Notes: generated by a model not told the origin, from the sequence alone. A stretch of DNA of 64,000 bases from Corticium candelabrum (GCF_963422355.1 NC_085105.1:4096052-4160051); one strand, 5' to 3'. Shown: positions 1 through 11,452, counted from the stretch's first letter. Translations and numbers: made by a program.

Positions 1-19
1 TCTGGGCTCAGGAAGTCAT

Positions 20-210
20 TAACACAGCTGCTATCATATCAGGCCATGCTGCTTCTAAATGAGAAAATGCCAAGATAAGCAAGTATGAACAGCTAGTCCT
101 CATTAAGTCCGCACTTTCTTGGGTTTGAACATTTTGGGGCATGGTGTAGAGGCGGATTTCTATGTTGGTGCTCTGTCAAAAGAGTCAAGGAATGAGGATG
201 GACCATGTCA
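20..210 (+). mobile_element. Decayed non-LTR retrotransposon 3' end (fossil copy 1)
   Basis: Read with stops and a frameshift on the + strand, this stretch gives GHAASK, ENAKISKYEQLV, then FEHFGAW and LSKESRNEDG. This parallels the better preserved fossil at 3375-3795 (ENRKLTKYGQ, FEHFGHW, LSTRSTDDNG). Such C-terminal sequences follow the reverse transcriptase domain in many invertebrate LINE-like elements. It is broken and not coding. It lies upstream of the first MFSD1 exon seen, presumably inside an intron. Confidence 0.5.
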
Positions 211-705
211 GTGATGTGAAATGCAGAACATATTTAATAGAATAGATGAATTTCAATAGTTACATAAATGTAATGCCAGAGTAATTCGTAGAGAGATTGA
301 CCGCTTAAATTCTTGTAAGAATACACTATATTTGACTACTTCAATATCTGAACTGATGACTTTAAGTATAGTATAGTGAAGTTCATTTATTGCAATAAAA
401 TAATCTATTTTATCATATTTTTTATTGCCATATAGCTACACAACAACAATTACTTGCAACCAAGCATTCGTACAACATATAGTGTCAACAGGTTTCGAAA
501 TCAATAAAATAGTCTATCCAATGATTTTCTATCTATATGTCTCACATTTTAATGTTGCATGATGTACATGTGATGATGTTTTTATCATTTATATCAATAA
601 ATTTATGTATCTAGTATCTATAGTATTATGCATGTACTTGGTGTTGCATTTGTTGGTTTACTGTTTGAAGATGTGTTTTTCAATGCTTGATTATGCCTTA
701 TGCAG

Positions 706-2991
706 AAAGAACTGTCGTTTTAGTATTGGTGGTGAGTCACTGTGTGTTGCACAAAACAACTACGCAGTCATCTGGTTCAAAGGCAAGGAACTCAACATGG
801 TGTTTGGTCTGCAGCTCAGTATTGCTCGCGTAGTAAGCATTATTCAACCATTACAAGAGCTTTTCTTTTGAATTGTCGAGTTTGTCTTACTTTGCCAGGG
901 TAGCACGGTGAATTTCAATATAATGAAACTGATTTACAAGGCAATAGCGAAGGTGGTTAGTCCCGGCTACAAAGTACTCGGTCTCAGCTTGATGGTTGGT
1001 GAGTCACAAATTGAGAATCAAGGGATTACAGTAAAATTTGTGTAATACAACATGCACAGTTCCACAAATAGTAGTTAGTGGGCACTCACATTAGACAGGT
1101 GGTCTTAGTAGAAATATTGGCCTTCTGGATGTTTGACCAAGACATGCCCGCAGATCTCCCTTCTCCTACAAGTTTGATAACTTTAACACTCTTGCTGAGG
1201 TTCGTCTCTTTTCGTCTCTTCATGGCCATGTGCAATACCAGAGATAACACTCTTGCAGTGGAATGCAAAGCTGGCCTCAGTCTTCTAAACACTAAATTTA
1301 TCTCATAGAAAGGCTGATGTATTCTAATCACAGTTGCATCCAGTCGACTTAGGTTGAGGCCTCGGCTTGGTCACCATGACAGGGGTCAATGGTCACGTTA
1401 GCCATTAATTTGGTTCACGCAGAGAAATTGTTGCTTTAACCAGGTGGTCGCACTACTGAGGTAGTCGCAACAAAGGTTTTGCTCTATAATTCAAATTGTT
1501 TGTTTCAATGTGATAGTATTGATTGACTTAAATGTTTACAATTGTATTAAACATTGAAGAAATGTGGACCGCAAATTGATCAAGTGGATACTGTCAAGGC
1601 AGTTGTTTTGTGTGTCAATTGACGATTTTGCTTTTTTGCTGTAGCAGTTGAATCAGTTATGACGTGATGTTATGTACCATTGTGTTGGGCATTCGTTTCT
1701 GTTTAATGTGTACGTCAACAATGTCGTACACTGTTTGTTTAGGTGTCGGCATGTGCTGTCTGTCTCTTCTCTTTGCTATTATCCTGGCAGTGCTCGACAA
1801 GCGAGCCGAGAAATTGACTAAACGAAAGACAATCTCGACCGGTCGGATACTCATTGTGAGTTTTTGTTAACGTCGATGTGCATGACAGGCACTTTCATTG
1901 TAGAAGAGAAAATTACATTGTCCGACGTGAAGAAATTTCCAATCACTGTTTATACGCTGTTCATCATCTGCGTTGCTTATTATGTTTCTGTCTTCGTTTT
2001 CATTGGTGCCGGAACGTGAGTAATATGACAAGTGAACTCACAAAATATTTTTAAAAATATGAAAATATTTTAGGGTATTTTTTACAACTAAATATGGTTT
2101 TTCGGACAGTGAAGCGAATGCTATTGATGGGTGAGTGATAAGTTGGTTGTGACGATTGATGACGAGCAAACTGTTATACGAGTCGTATTTGCTGTGTATG
2201 TGTCTAGCATCGTGTACATTTTGTCTGCTGCGGCTTCTCCCATTTTTGGATTCCTTATTGATCGATTGGGGAAAAATATCTTTTGGGGTAAGAAGACGTA
2301 TGTTTTGAATTTGTCATATGCTGCTTTGTTATGCAAGACCATCATAATTTGGTGTGTGTGTGTGTGTGTGTGTCAGTTTGTGTACACACCACATCGACAG
2401 CATGCTGGAGTGTTGAGATAATTGTGATATGTACTAACGGGTGTATATCTATGTCGTAGTGATTGCTGCTGTTGTTATCACTCTTGGTTGTCACGCCATT
2501 CTAACATTCACCTTCATCAATCCTTGGATTCCGATGGTCAGTCGGTCATTGTCCCTGACTGTTGACGACGCATTGTATTGTGTCTGACTATTGCAGGTGA
2601 TAATGGGTGTTGGATATTCAATGTTGGCATGTAGTCTGTGGCCAATGGTAGCCTTTGCTCTTCCAGAACAGCAGCTCGGTACAGCATACGGATTGTAAGG
2701 ATACTCGTTGCAGTTTTGCTTGTTACATGTTTGTGGACATATCCAACAGCTTGTTCGATTGATGTCGATTGTGTAGTGTCATTTGAATGCTTCTTATTTG
2801 TCTAACATTTATATGAGTTTGTTATTAGACATATGCCTCTTGCTGTCTGGCTATGTATTTGTTGGTCTGTCTGTCTGTTTGTCATATATTTGATAGATTG
2901 CCATTTAGAGTGCATGGTGGCTACTACAAACCTCTACAACTGTTCAGTGATGTCCAGGCTACTGTCATCTTTATCTACTCCAAGGCCACAA

Positions 2992-3025
<34 letters not shown>

Positions 3026-4969
3026 TTGTCAATACATATATTTTCAAACGTTGATCTAGTATACACCATCTAAGCAAAGCAACCAAATACTACCCAAGCC
3101 AATAGTCTGTCTGTCTGTCCGTCTGTCTGTTTGTCTTTTTCATATATTTTCATCAATGAATGCTATTACAACCAAAACTATTTAAAATGTTCCAGAGACC
3201 CAATAGGGTCAATGCACCTCGCAAACTAATGTACCCAAAACTGAGTATGATAGTTCTGTACATTGCTAGAACTCATAGATAAAAGCCTTTTATCTATATA
3301 ACTCATAGATAAAAGCCTTTTATCTATGAGTTCTAGCAATGTACAGAACTATCATACTCAGTTTTGGGTATTTTAAAGGCGTGATAGTTTCCTTGCAATA
3401 GTCTTAGCATTGCAACGTTGTTGTGCAGTTGGGAATCATTTTCTCCAGTAACACATGAATTCTTTAGCATTTTTACTCCCATTATCATCTGTCGACCTGG
3501 TTGATAATTCCTGTAGGTATCTGGTGGCTCGTTCTTCCCAATGGCCAAAATGCTCAAACACAAGTGGAACAAGTGTCAAGGAAGACGCACTAGGGAGAGT
3601 GACTTGACCATATTTGGTTAACTTCCTGTTCTCCATGTTTGCAGCAGCTGCTCCCTCCTTCTTAGAAGCTTGGGACAATGTGTCTGTTGCCCAAGGATGA
3701 GCCAAGGGTACATCAAGTTCTACATTGGTGCCTGAGCCCACATCAAAGACAGCAATGTCTGGGCGATTATTGCTATCAGTGTACTGATCTCGAGGTACAC
3801 TGTTTCTCTGTCTGTCTGTTTGTATTTCTGTCTGTCTGTCTGTTTGTATTTCTGTCTGTCTGTTTGTGGGTCCTTGTAGGAAGTTATTTCAAATATTTAT
3901 TGTTAAATGAGATTCGTAGACTTCCAGCATGCGTCTTTGTCACTCACAATGCCAGTAGTCTCTATCTGTTTGTTGTCAGCCATAAATCAAATTGTAATAG
4001 ACACCGAATAAATCTAGTCTTACACCAGTGATTATTTGAGGAAAAAGCAGGCATAGTTACTTAAATGGCTGATCCCTCTGTCTTGTATGGCAAGACCAAT
4101 TCAGTTTCTTGAAGCTCGGATGTGCCCGTCCAGTTTTGAGCTTAACTATAAAATAATAAACATTGATGTGCTTGTGCACAATGATATTGTGCTTGCTGTA
4201 AAATGACTTGGTAATGCATCCTACAACTATGTGTCAATGACTCCGCAAGTGTGATCTTGTGGTTCAACTTCTGTTTTAGTGTCCATTGTCATTACCCGAG
4301 GCATGAAACAATAGGGTACAGTAGTGAAGACGGTCACGTCATGTACGACCAACTAGCTCGACAACTCGCTCCGCCGACTACATAACACGTGCTTAAATAA
4401 ATAAAACTTATCATTTTTATGTTCAAATATGTGAGCATTAAGAATTTAGTTTTTCTGACCTAAATCTTAGAATCATAAAGTTTGTGAATTGAAAGTCATC
4501 CGACATTCGTAAAGTTTAGGTTGTCACACACATTTATGAAACATTATTAGTATAGCCTGTATTGATACAATTCATTGCTGTAATTGTAAATCACGTAATT
4601 CTGGTAACAGCAAAGCACTAATCGAACTTGATGTGTGTCATTTGTAATCATTTCTGTTTTATGTGTCAGTAACTTATGTTTGATAATTTTTTAAAATTTA
4701 GTATGCAGGCTATTCAGAATCTTGGTCTTGCTACTGTTGCCTTAGCAGCGGGGAAGATACTTGATGCGAAGGGGTATCTTATTTTAGAAGTTTTCTTTAT
4801 GGCTTGGCTATGCTGTACGTTGACATGAATTTGGGTGTCAATAAGTGGATATAGAATAATGGATTGTTATTCTAGTGGCTCTTCTGTCATCTGTGTTGTT
4901 GTATATGTTTGATGTTGCAAGAGGTAAGATGATGACTATTGTATATGTACTGCTATGAAAACAGGCACG

Positions 4970-5038
<69 letters not shown>

Positions 5039-5181
5039 ACAGACACACAGACATGCACGCAGACGGACTGACGGACACACACACACACACACCGACGGAT
5101 GGACAGACAGACAGACACAGATGTGGATGGTCACACACGTGGATGAACACACACATGGATGGACACACCCATGGATGGACA

Positions 5182-5238
<57 letters not shown>

Positions 5239-5673
5239 GCACGCACACACACATGCTGCACTTACTCACAGGTTTTTGCTTGTGTAGGCGGTTTTTTGAA
5301 CTTGACTGCTAGAAGTCGTGCTGAGTGTGAAAAGATAAAGTATCCTGCTTCATACATTGTATGGCTGTCTATGACATGGGAATATGATTAGAAACGAACA
5401 AATCGAAAACGAAGAGTACGCAGAACCTATAAAGTCACCATCAAGCGTCGCTCCTCATTCATATACAAGCCCAATACAACCACGATCCACACAGAATCTT
5501 AGAAACAGATTCTACTCCAGGATCGGTGCGAAGGTAAGATCGTCTAAATTTTCTTTTTCTTCTCGATGTCCTACTTTATGTGTGTCTGTATTGTTCGTCG
5601 GTTACAGCTTCCTGATCATTCGTATGCTAGTCTTCATCGCAACCCTCTAGCTTATCCTAGACCAACTAAATAG
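706..5673 (+). CDS. MFSD1: MFSD1-type major facilitator (lysosomal transporter), 5' end outside window
   Basis: I joined thirteen exons by GT-AG boundaries and phase: 706-829, 899-998, 1743-1855, 1909-2015, 2074-2130, 2208-2287, 2460-2536, 2597-2694, 4702-4814, 4876-4923, 5288-5339, 5392-5533 and 5608-5673 (stop TAG). They give about 392 residues in phase. Family-specific stretches are GGESLCVAQNNYAVIWFKGK, LDKRAEKL, GFLIDRLGKNIFW, SLWPMVAFALPEQQLGTAYG and the IQNLGLA segment, all very close to animal MFSD1. Known MFSD1 is a 12-helix lysosomal membrane transporter that works with the partner GLMP and exports dipeptides. About the first 100 residues (first helices) must lie left of the window. 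The C-terminal tail is Asn/Glu/Pro/Ser-rich and cytosolic-looking. The splice site at 1909 (…gaagag) is inferred from the homologous KxTLSDVKxF segment. The long intron 2695-4701 holds a palindrome and a retroelement fossil. Confidence 0.9.
3232..3370. repeat. 139-bp near-perfect palindrome (inverted repeat)
   Basis: The left arm begins TACCCAAAACTGAGTATGAT at 3232 and the right arm ends in its exact complement at 3370. About 55 bases pair on each side. The centre holds a smaller nested palindrome (ACTCATAGATAAAAG / CTTTTATCTATGAGT) partly duplicated at 3271 and 3301. It lies in the long MFSD1 intron and abuts the 3' end of the retroelement fossil on its right. Confidence 0.9.
3375..3795 (-). 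mobile_element. Non-LTR retrotransposon 3'-end fossil (copy 2)
   Basis: On the minus strand a nearly open frame reads NRPDIAVFDVG, ELDVPLAHPW, ENRKLTKYGQ, LVPLVFEHFGHW, LSTRSTDDNG, then EFMCYWRK-stop-FPTAQQRCNAKT and IARKLSR. This is the post-reverse-transcriptase region (with the RPD…F…V/E…D motif) typical of invertebrate LINEs. One in-frame TGA interrupts it and no reverse transcriptase core is present. It is a 5'-truncated dead insertion within an MFSD1 intron, opposite in orientation to the host gene. Confidence 0.7.
4970..5250. repeat. (CA)n microsatellite cluster in MFSD1 intron
   Basis: Two long (CA)n tracts (about 4973-5032 and 5184-5250) flank a degenerate GGACACA/GATGGACACAC minisatellite. 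They lie between the exons ending 4923 and starting 5288. They generate several His/Thr or Cys/Val open frames in both directions, which are artefacts of the repeat. Confidence 0.9.
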
Positions 5674-7004
5674 TATTTTCAATGACAAAATTGCTGCTTC
5701 GTGCAGATTGAATCATGTGTAGTTCATTCTAATGGATTATAAATGACGTATTATGAGGTTGATTAAAATTTAGTTCTCGTCTTGTCTTGCATCTTTGCAG
5801 TGCAAACTGTACACAATGATTACTGGATGAATAATTAACTGACTGACACATGGTATCTGATCAGGGAATATTCCATAATAACAAATGTTAAACTAGGCTT
5901 AAATTGAGTGATGGATGTGCTCTTGGGATCAAGAATACAAATGTGTGAGGTATGTGGTTAAATTAGGTCTAGGGTCTAGGTGTTCCTTTATTGCATACAG
6001 TGAGTTGTTCAATTGCTGGTCAAACATTCAATTGATTGAGGTAATCAGTGAAGTCTCATTGCAAAGTGAAACACCAGAGATAGTTGGAACTCTCAGTCAG
6101 TTTACTTTGAAGTCTTTACACACTTTCGTCTTTGATTGCTACAAACTGACAAACTGTGCTGAAGCAGCATGCCTCATGGTCTTAGTAATATCCAAGAGAA
6201 TAACCAAGACAAAGGAAGTAACAACCAAGGTCAAACCCCTAGATTTTAGTTTAATACCAAGTCCAACCTCAATCGAGGAGTTGACAGTTGTGCATCGAGT
6301 ACTTTACAGACAAAATCGGTAGAAGGATTTGTAATTTAACGAATGAATAGTGTCAAAGATGAATGTGTCGATACAGTCAAATGCCCAAAGAAATCTTTCT
6401 ATCTTAAAAGCCTATCATGTTTGCTTGCTTCTGGCCAAGCTGCCACAGGGGTGGTGGAACTGGGGGAAGGAGGGGCATCTGCCCCTTCAATACCGGGATT
6501 GAGGGCATCGCCCCTCCAATACTGGACGCTATGTAATGGGACTTTGTTTCAGTGAACGATGATTGAAGAAAATACTTTGGAAGTTTTGTTGCTTGCAAGT
6601 AGAAATAACATTCGATGGTATTGCAGTTGACTTGCTTGATACACATTGTCGGGATTATTTGAGTGCATGCTGCTCTGGCTACTTCTGTCACAGATTAATC
6701 AATAACAAACCAACCATATCCAGTTAAAATCAAAATGGTGGCAGTTTGTTACAAAATGTCCCCCCCCCAATTCAAAGGAGCTTCCTCCTCCTGCCCCTGT
6801 GCCTCCTGCTAAATTGCCTTGAATTGTCAGATCAAGAGGGCTTCAAACGTAGATGGGCAGTCACAGCACTTGTCTACATACAATGTGGACAAATTCTGAA
6901 ATGCCAAATTTTGAAATTACATCTCTTTGTGTAAAAGATCACTGTAGGAATTCATTGAAACACCTTATTCCGTACGTTATCAATAAATGCCACACTACAA
7001 TGTA
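5674..7004. other. Intergenic between MFSD1 and TRAF 3' ends
   Basis: The two flanking genes converge here. A 135-codon open frame at 5915-6322 (+) has no recognisable motif and unremarkable composition, so it is not called. The right part holds one copy of a dispersed repeat (6435-6728). Nothing else is supported. Confidence 0.6.
6435..6728 (+). repeat. Dispersed repeat, copy 1 (second copy at 55610-55868)
   Basis: This segment and 55610-55868 align over about 260 bp in the same orientation. Shared blocks include TGGAAGTTTTGTTGC, AAGTAGAAATA, TGTTGCAGTTGACT/TATTGCAGTTGACT, CTTGATACA, a CATGCTGCT…GGCTACTT block and AACCAACCATAT-type ends. Copy 1 starts with a G-rich GGGGGAAGGAGGGGCAT stretch. 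No coding frame is preserved. It is probably a SINE- or MITE-like family; its class is unknown. Confidence 0.8.
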
Positions 7005-8309
7005 TTAATCGTCGATTTGAACATCGATGATGATTGTGTCATTTTTCACGTAGTTGCCTCTGTAAAGGACAGCATGTGGGACACACAGCATGGCATGTTG
7101 TTTACGACGTGTAATTAACTCGTCAGTTACTGCTGACTGATCCCGACTACCTGGTTTATTGAAACAATAGTCAACCAGACTGTCGTCCAATGTCATGGGA
7201 TCGATCACCTTTTCTCGGTGGCAGACATCGCTAGTTTGTTGGTCAAGCAATGTTATGCGGTGGCATTTATTGAATGGCCATTCTAAGCGCTCGTCATTCT
7301 TGCTCTTTGCCAGACACAACGCAACACACATCTTCTTCTGTCTACTCCTTGCGCTTCCATAGTCAGTGTGATAAACAATCATTGTGGCCATGTAGCCAGA
7401 CTTGTGGGCATGGAATGGTGGACTTTCGTACCAATCATGTTCTTTGATATTAACTCTTACCATAGCATGACCACACGTCGACAAGATTGGTGTCTCGGAA
7501 GTTAGCTGTACTTGCCACACTGATAATTGAAGTGACCTCATTGCGTTATCCTTTTGCGTTAGCTTCTCCCTTAGCTCCACGTTTACAGTTGTCAATCGAG
7601 AGAGTTGCTCTGTTACCGATTGCAGCTGAGTTGCCATACGCTGCATGATCTGTTGCTGCTGTGTCATTGCATCATGCTGCATCTTCTGATGCTGCAATAC
7701 GCTGCTGCCCAGGTGTTCATCCTGCTCACATCTCTTGTACTAAGAGCAGACACGGTCATTGGTTATGATGCTTGAAGTTGACAAAAAGAGCATACCGTGA
7801 CAATACATCCAACATTCTTGAAATGACATGGAAGAACTGTGTTGGCACATTCTCCACTCTTGGAAATATGCTGCCGCATCTGTTTGAATACACAAGACGT
7901 GTCTCAAATACCATCTAACTGGTCACAGATTGCTGTAGTTCGTACGTTTTCTCTGTGAATGTTGAGTCCGCAGGCTAGCTCACATGGTAAGGGAAATTTT
8001 GGACAGACGGTCAAGTGAGTCTAAGTCAACAGGCAAAGATGAGAAACGTCTGTCTACATATAATTTGGTGATGGTGTATTTCTGACCCGTAGTTCTCTCT
8101 GCTCCATTTTAAGTTTGCAATGAGAGCACGAAATAGTACGACGAACACATGTATGAAGCAAATGGTTCTCGAGCTTAACTCGCTGACATTGGTCTCCACA
8201 GTCATTTGTGCATGAAACTATTTCGTAGTCACAACAGCCCAAATGATTCTATAATACGTATATGTAGAGATACAATTTAGTTGATACAGAAAATTGCTCA
8301 AATGAATAG

Positions 8310-8379
<70 letters not shown>

Positions 8380-9798
8380 GTGTCCATCCAAGTCTTCTCT
8401 AGTCTGTGTCATAGCTAACAATGGTGGTTGCAATTAGTGTACCTGATAATATACTAACTCGCCAGTCCAGTTGCAAACCGATTCATCATCAGATGTCAAT
8501 AACTTTTTGTTAGTGCAATGGACTTTAAGAGATAAAACTTTCCTTTTCAGTCTAGCATCGTCAAATACCTGCAATCACAAAATACGGAAGCTAGTTTACC
8601 AACCAGATTAAAATTTGAGTACCTTATCTGGATGCATCATTTGCTTACAAATGGGACAACACAGTCTCTCTTCCTCTTCGTCTAGTTCATCTACTTCCAA
8701 TTCTTCGAATTCGTCTTCACTTTCTTCTTCCTCTTCATCACTATGTTCATTTTCTTGTCCTTCTCTCTCGTCTTGACGTCTATGTCTAGATTAGGCATGA
8801 CGAAATAGTCATGAGCAACCAACAAACATAATCTCTCAATTAATAGAGATCCTACAGAGTACTCCATTTTGCGAGCAAGAAAATTCAAATTACAAGACTT
8901 AAGTGAATTGAATTAAATTGAATTATCCTGCACACAAAGTGAGGTCAATTACTGTAGTTATGGTACGAGCACTAGAGTTCTGCAAATGCCTTCAACGTAA
9001 TGAATACTTTTGTACCCTTTCTTTGTGACTGACAGTGGCGTAGCATCCAGTAGCCTGGTACCCAGGCCCTCTTGCGCACCCGGAGAAGAGGGCCTGGGTA
9101 CGAGGCTAAGCAGCCCAGAGCCGCAGAGCCACATATCCTCGTGTACCCAGGACGTCTGCGAGCAAGCAAGTGTAGTTTTGCACTGTCGTCTATTGGAGGT
9201 CCTCGTTTTCTTCCACTTGTAACTCGTTTTCTTCCACTTGTAACTCGTTTTCACGATGACCAATTATATATATAGAGGCATGCGAGACTAACTCACCATA
9301 CCTAGTACAGTATCCGCTAATCTGTGATTACTAGTGTGGATTGCAGCCCCGGATGCGCTTCCATCGTGATGGCAGCGCATCCGGGCCTGCAATCCACACT
9401 GCGTCTGGGGCGAGGCTAGATTACGGCAGTGGCAGCCGTAGTTATGCATACCAGTCATACTGCAGATGCGTGTTGTTTGAGCGCTGGCCTATACACCAGA
9501 CCCTAACCATACGAACAAGCAGGTAGCTAGAATTGTCGGTTGCGGCAATCGACTCTGAGCGAGAACACAGCATTTAGTTTATTGGACTTTCATACCAGAT
9601 AAACAATGAGCAAACAGTGCTATCTAGACTAGAAAAGTCTTACTGTACATCTGTGGTGGCTCGGTGAAAGCACGTGCTGCAGTAAGTGTGTCCGCACGGC
9701 GTCTGTACGGGATCTCTCAACGCCAGTCGGCAAATGGGACATTCGTAGTCCTTGTCGAGAGACTCGACAAACAACGCCTCGTACCCACCGTAAGCCAT
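7005..9798 (-). CDS. TRAF: TRAF6-like TNF-receptor-associated factor with interrupted RING
   Basis: Six exons in phase give 474 aa: 9644-9798, 8623-8785, 8443-8568, 8087-8248, 7796-7879 and 7005-7739 (stop TAA). The start is ATG at 9796-9798 (MAYGGYEALF). Residues about 22-50 form the first part of a RING (YECPIC, VQTPCGHTYCSTC). A Glu/Asp-rich insert of roughly 45 residues follows, then LCCPICKQMMHPDK. TRAF-type zinc fingers come next (KVHC…CNWTGEL, LGCCDYEIVSC, CHFKNVGC), then a Gln-rich coiled coil (MTQQQQIMQRMATQ) and a C-terminal MATH/TRAF-C domain (WQVQL, PPFHAHKSGYM, LEWPFNK, LLDQQ, YVKNDTIIIDV). TRAF proteins are cytosolic trimeric adaptors and E3 ubiquitin ligases linking TNFR/IL-1R/Toll-type receptors to NF-kB and MAPK signalling. 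VQTPCGH and the zinc-finger layout most resemble TRAF6, but orthology needs a tree. Confidence 0.9.
8310..8378. repeat. (TG)n microsatellite in TRAF intron
   Basis: A run of about 34 TG dinucleotides lies in the TRAF intron between exons 8087-8248 and 8443-8568. Confidence 0.95.
9051..9108. repeat. Short inverted repeat with CGAGGCTA terminus (MITE-like)
   Basis: Arms of about 23 bp (TAGCCTGGTACCCAGGCCCT… at 9051-9073 and its complement at 9086-9108, one mismatch) enclose a 12-bp loop in TRAF intron 1. The end TAGCCTCGT recurs as the right end of a degenerate element at about 25766, which suggests a MITE family. Confidence 0.75.
9333..9400. repeat. 68-bp near-perfect hairpin in TRAF intron 1
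   Basis: The arms 9333-9359 and 9374-9400 are complementary over 27 bp with a single mismatch, and the inner CCATC/GATGG pair extends the stem almost to the tip. GTGTGGATTGCAG opens one side and CTGCAATCCACAC closes the other. It may be a MITE or a structured RNA; no tRNA or known ncRNA pattern is visible. Confidence 0.85.
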
Positions 9799-10261
9799 TT
9801 CTCGTGTAGGCTTCGACGATCCAGCCTACACTTCCTGGTGGAGACAACTTACACACACACACACACACAGGTGTCTCTAGGCTATCTTTGGGTTGCCTCG
9901 CGTGGCCAGACGTTTGGAGTGCGAGAGCTAGAGGAGCACGTAGCACAAAGCAGACCAAAGCAAGCTAGCTAGAGGGGCAGGAGCATGTAAAGAGAGACTT
10001 CTATGGTATGATGGTATGCTCCTGCAGAAAGGAATTCCAAGCGCTTGGAATGGGTAAGCATGGTTTTTAACTCCGCGCCTCTCGCCTCTAGGAGTCTGGC
10101 CACGCGAAACTACACATTTTAATTTACTTAATTAAATCAATAAAATTTATGTATTGATTCAAACAATACTTATTTAATTCTTTTAAAAATACTTATATTT
10201 GCGGAGGTTTCGATCGATGACCCTTGTCGTGAGAGTCAACACGTTTTTGTAACCTTGATGG

Positions 10262-10322
10262 CACGTGTCGCTCATAGGGATGTGCACGTGAATTGCCTAC
10301 AATGCACGTGAGAATGCACGTG
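10262..10322. promoter_or_regulatory. Cluster of four CACGTG E-boxes
   Basis: Perfect palindromic CACGTG hexamers occur at 10262-10267, 10285-10290, 10305-10310 and 10317-10322. This is four in 61 bp, about 460-520 bp upstream of the TRAF start codon. CACGTG is the classic site for bHLH(-ZIP) factors such as USF, MYC/MAX, MITF/TFE or CLOCK. Assignment to TRAF, or to a divergent + strand transcript starting near 10.4 kb, is inference. Confidence 0.6.
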
Positions 10323-10744
10323 CAAGTCGAATATATCCGGGATGTGCCCAACCGCTATACATTAATTAGCTGAGAACCAATCGCGACACGTACGTCTCGC
10401 TATCGAGGACGGACAAACATGGAGCAGCACCCTGATTGGAGCATCGACAGTCGGGCGGTTTGTTTGAATGGTGAATATTTCATCGGGTCATCCCTCGACA
10501 CTTGAGTCTGTCTCCGAGAGGAAATATCATACAATCACGTGCACAAACGTCAATCATCAAAACACCAGATTATATTATTTTGTAAATAGTTGCTGTGGTG
10601 TGTACCCATACAGTAGTTACATGGTAAGATCTGGAAGAGAAAATGAAAGATTAATTTCAATGAAGACACTGGTTCATACATCAACCAGTTGTTATCATCA
10701 CACTGAAACTACAAATACACAAACTTTGATCATGACAGTACTGG

Positions 10745-11183
10745 AAGGAGCATTTCGGAAATAGGCGCTGGGATGCTGGCTCCGCCTTCGCTCGCTAAAG
10801 GGAAATCTATACTAACCAAGTTGGGCATCTGGGCGCTATCTCAGAGCAAACCCGACAAATGTACGCTAAGAACGTTTAAAAACTCAAAAACTGACGGGGC
10901 CGTTTCAAGAATTTCGTCCGCCAAGTGAAGCGTTATTTTTGTGAGCCGTCAGATACGACGCAATCACATTCCCGGAAATGGTCTCTGTTCTTTCCGTCGC
11001 TCCAAGAACGGTGAAAACTGTCGTGCTACTTTCAGACTGACCTTCTTTTCGTGCGATTTGTGAGATTCTTTGGCGTTAGAGGCAGTGGACGCTGTCGTCG
11101 ATCGTACTCATCCGCGAACTCCCTGGATCACCTCGCTATTTCGGCTGCGTACTAAAGCTGCGCAGTTCTCCAGAATGCTCCTT
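10745..11183. repeat. Possible short-TIR DNA element
   Basis: An AAGGAGCATT-type end at about 10745 is mirrored by AATGCTCCTT at 11174-11183. The interior (about 440 bp) is clearly more GC-rich than its surroundings. The TIRs are only about 10-15 bp with mismatches and no target duplication is evident, so this is tentative. Confidence 0.35.
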
Positions 11184-11450
11184 TAAGTGATTAGATAATC
11201 AGCTGGTAGTTCTCTTGCACAAAACCTCTAATATAGTAAGATCGCCCACACAAACAGTATTAGGTAGTTTCTTGCTGATTGTGATTTTTGGATTGTAACT
11301 TTTTCTTAGTGAAGTGTAGTTGACAAGCAATTGGAGCCTTCCGTATGAGTCTATGATGGGCATAAGAAATACTGGTCTGCCTCAGTTGTGTTCGAAGCTT
11401 TATGATCAGGTGCAATAATAGTATTATATTGCATCCCTTTATCTCATTTT

Positions 11451-11452
<2 letters not shown>

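Larger units (their letters stand above)
2990..3870. repeat. (GTCT)n tetranucleotide tracts
   Basis: Imperfect CTGT/GTCT tracts occur at about 2860-2885, 2990-3030, 3103-3136 and 3808-3865, on both sides of the palindrome and fossil in the MFSD1 intron. Translations of these tracts are low-complexity Cys/Leu/Val and are not genes. Confidence 0.85.

Noticed and set aside
4838..5391. Long open frames rich in Cys/Val or His/Thr on both strands
   Set aside because: They are translations of (CA)n/(TG)n repeats inside an MFSD1 intron. The same applies at 8218-8433, 11260-11529, 19220-19432, 27289-27546, 60820-61056 and 62378-63155 (repeat part).
5915..6322. 135-codon open frame on +
   Set aside because: No recognisable motif, no splice context and amino-acid composition like translated AT-rich DNA. 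It lies between two converging genes. It could only be supported by transcripts or homologues.
10419..10505. Short frame MEQHPDWSIDSRAVCLNG as a possible first exon
   Set aside because: It has a good-looking promoter context (CCAAT boxes, E-boxes) and a possible donor GTGAAT, but no downstream exon on the + strand could be identified.
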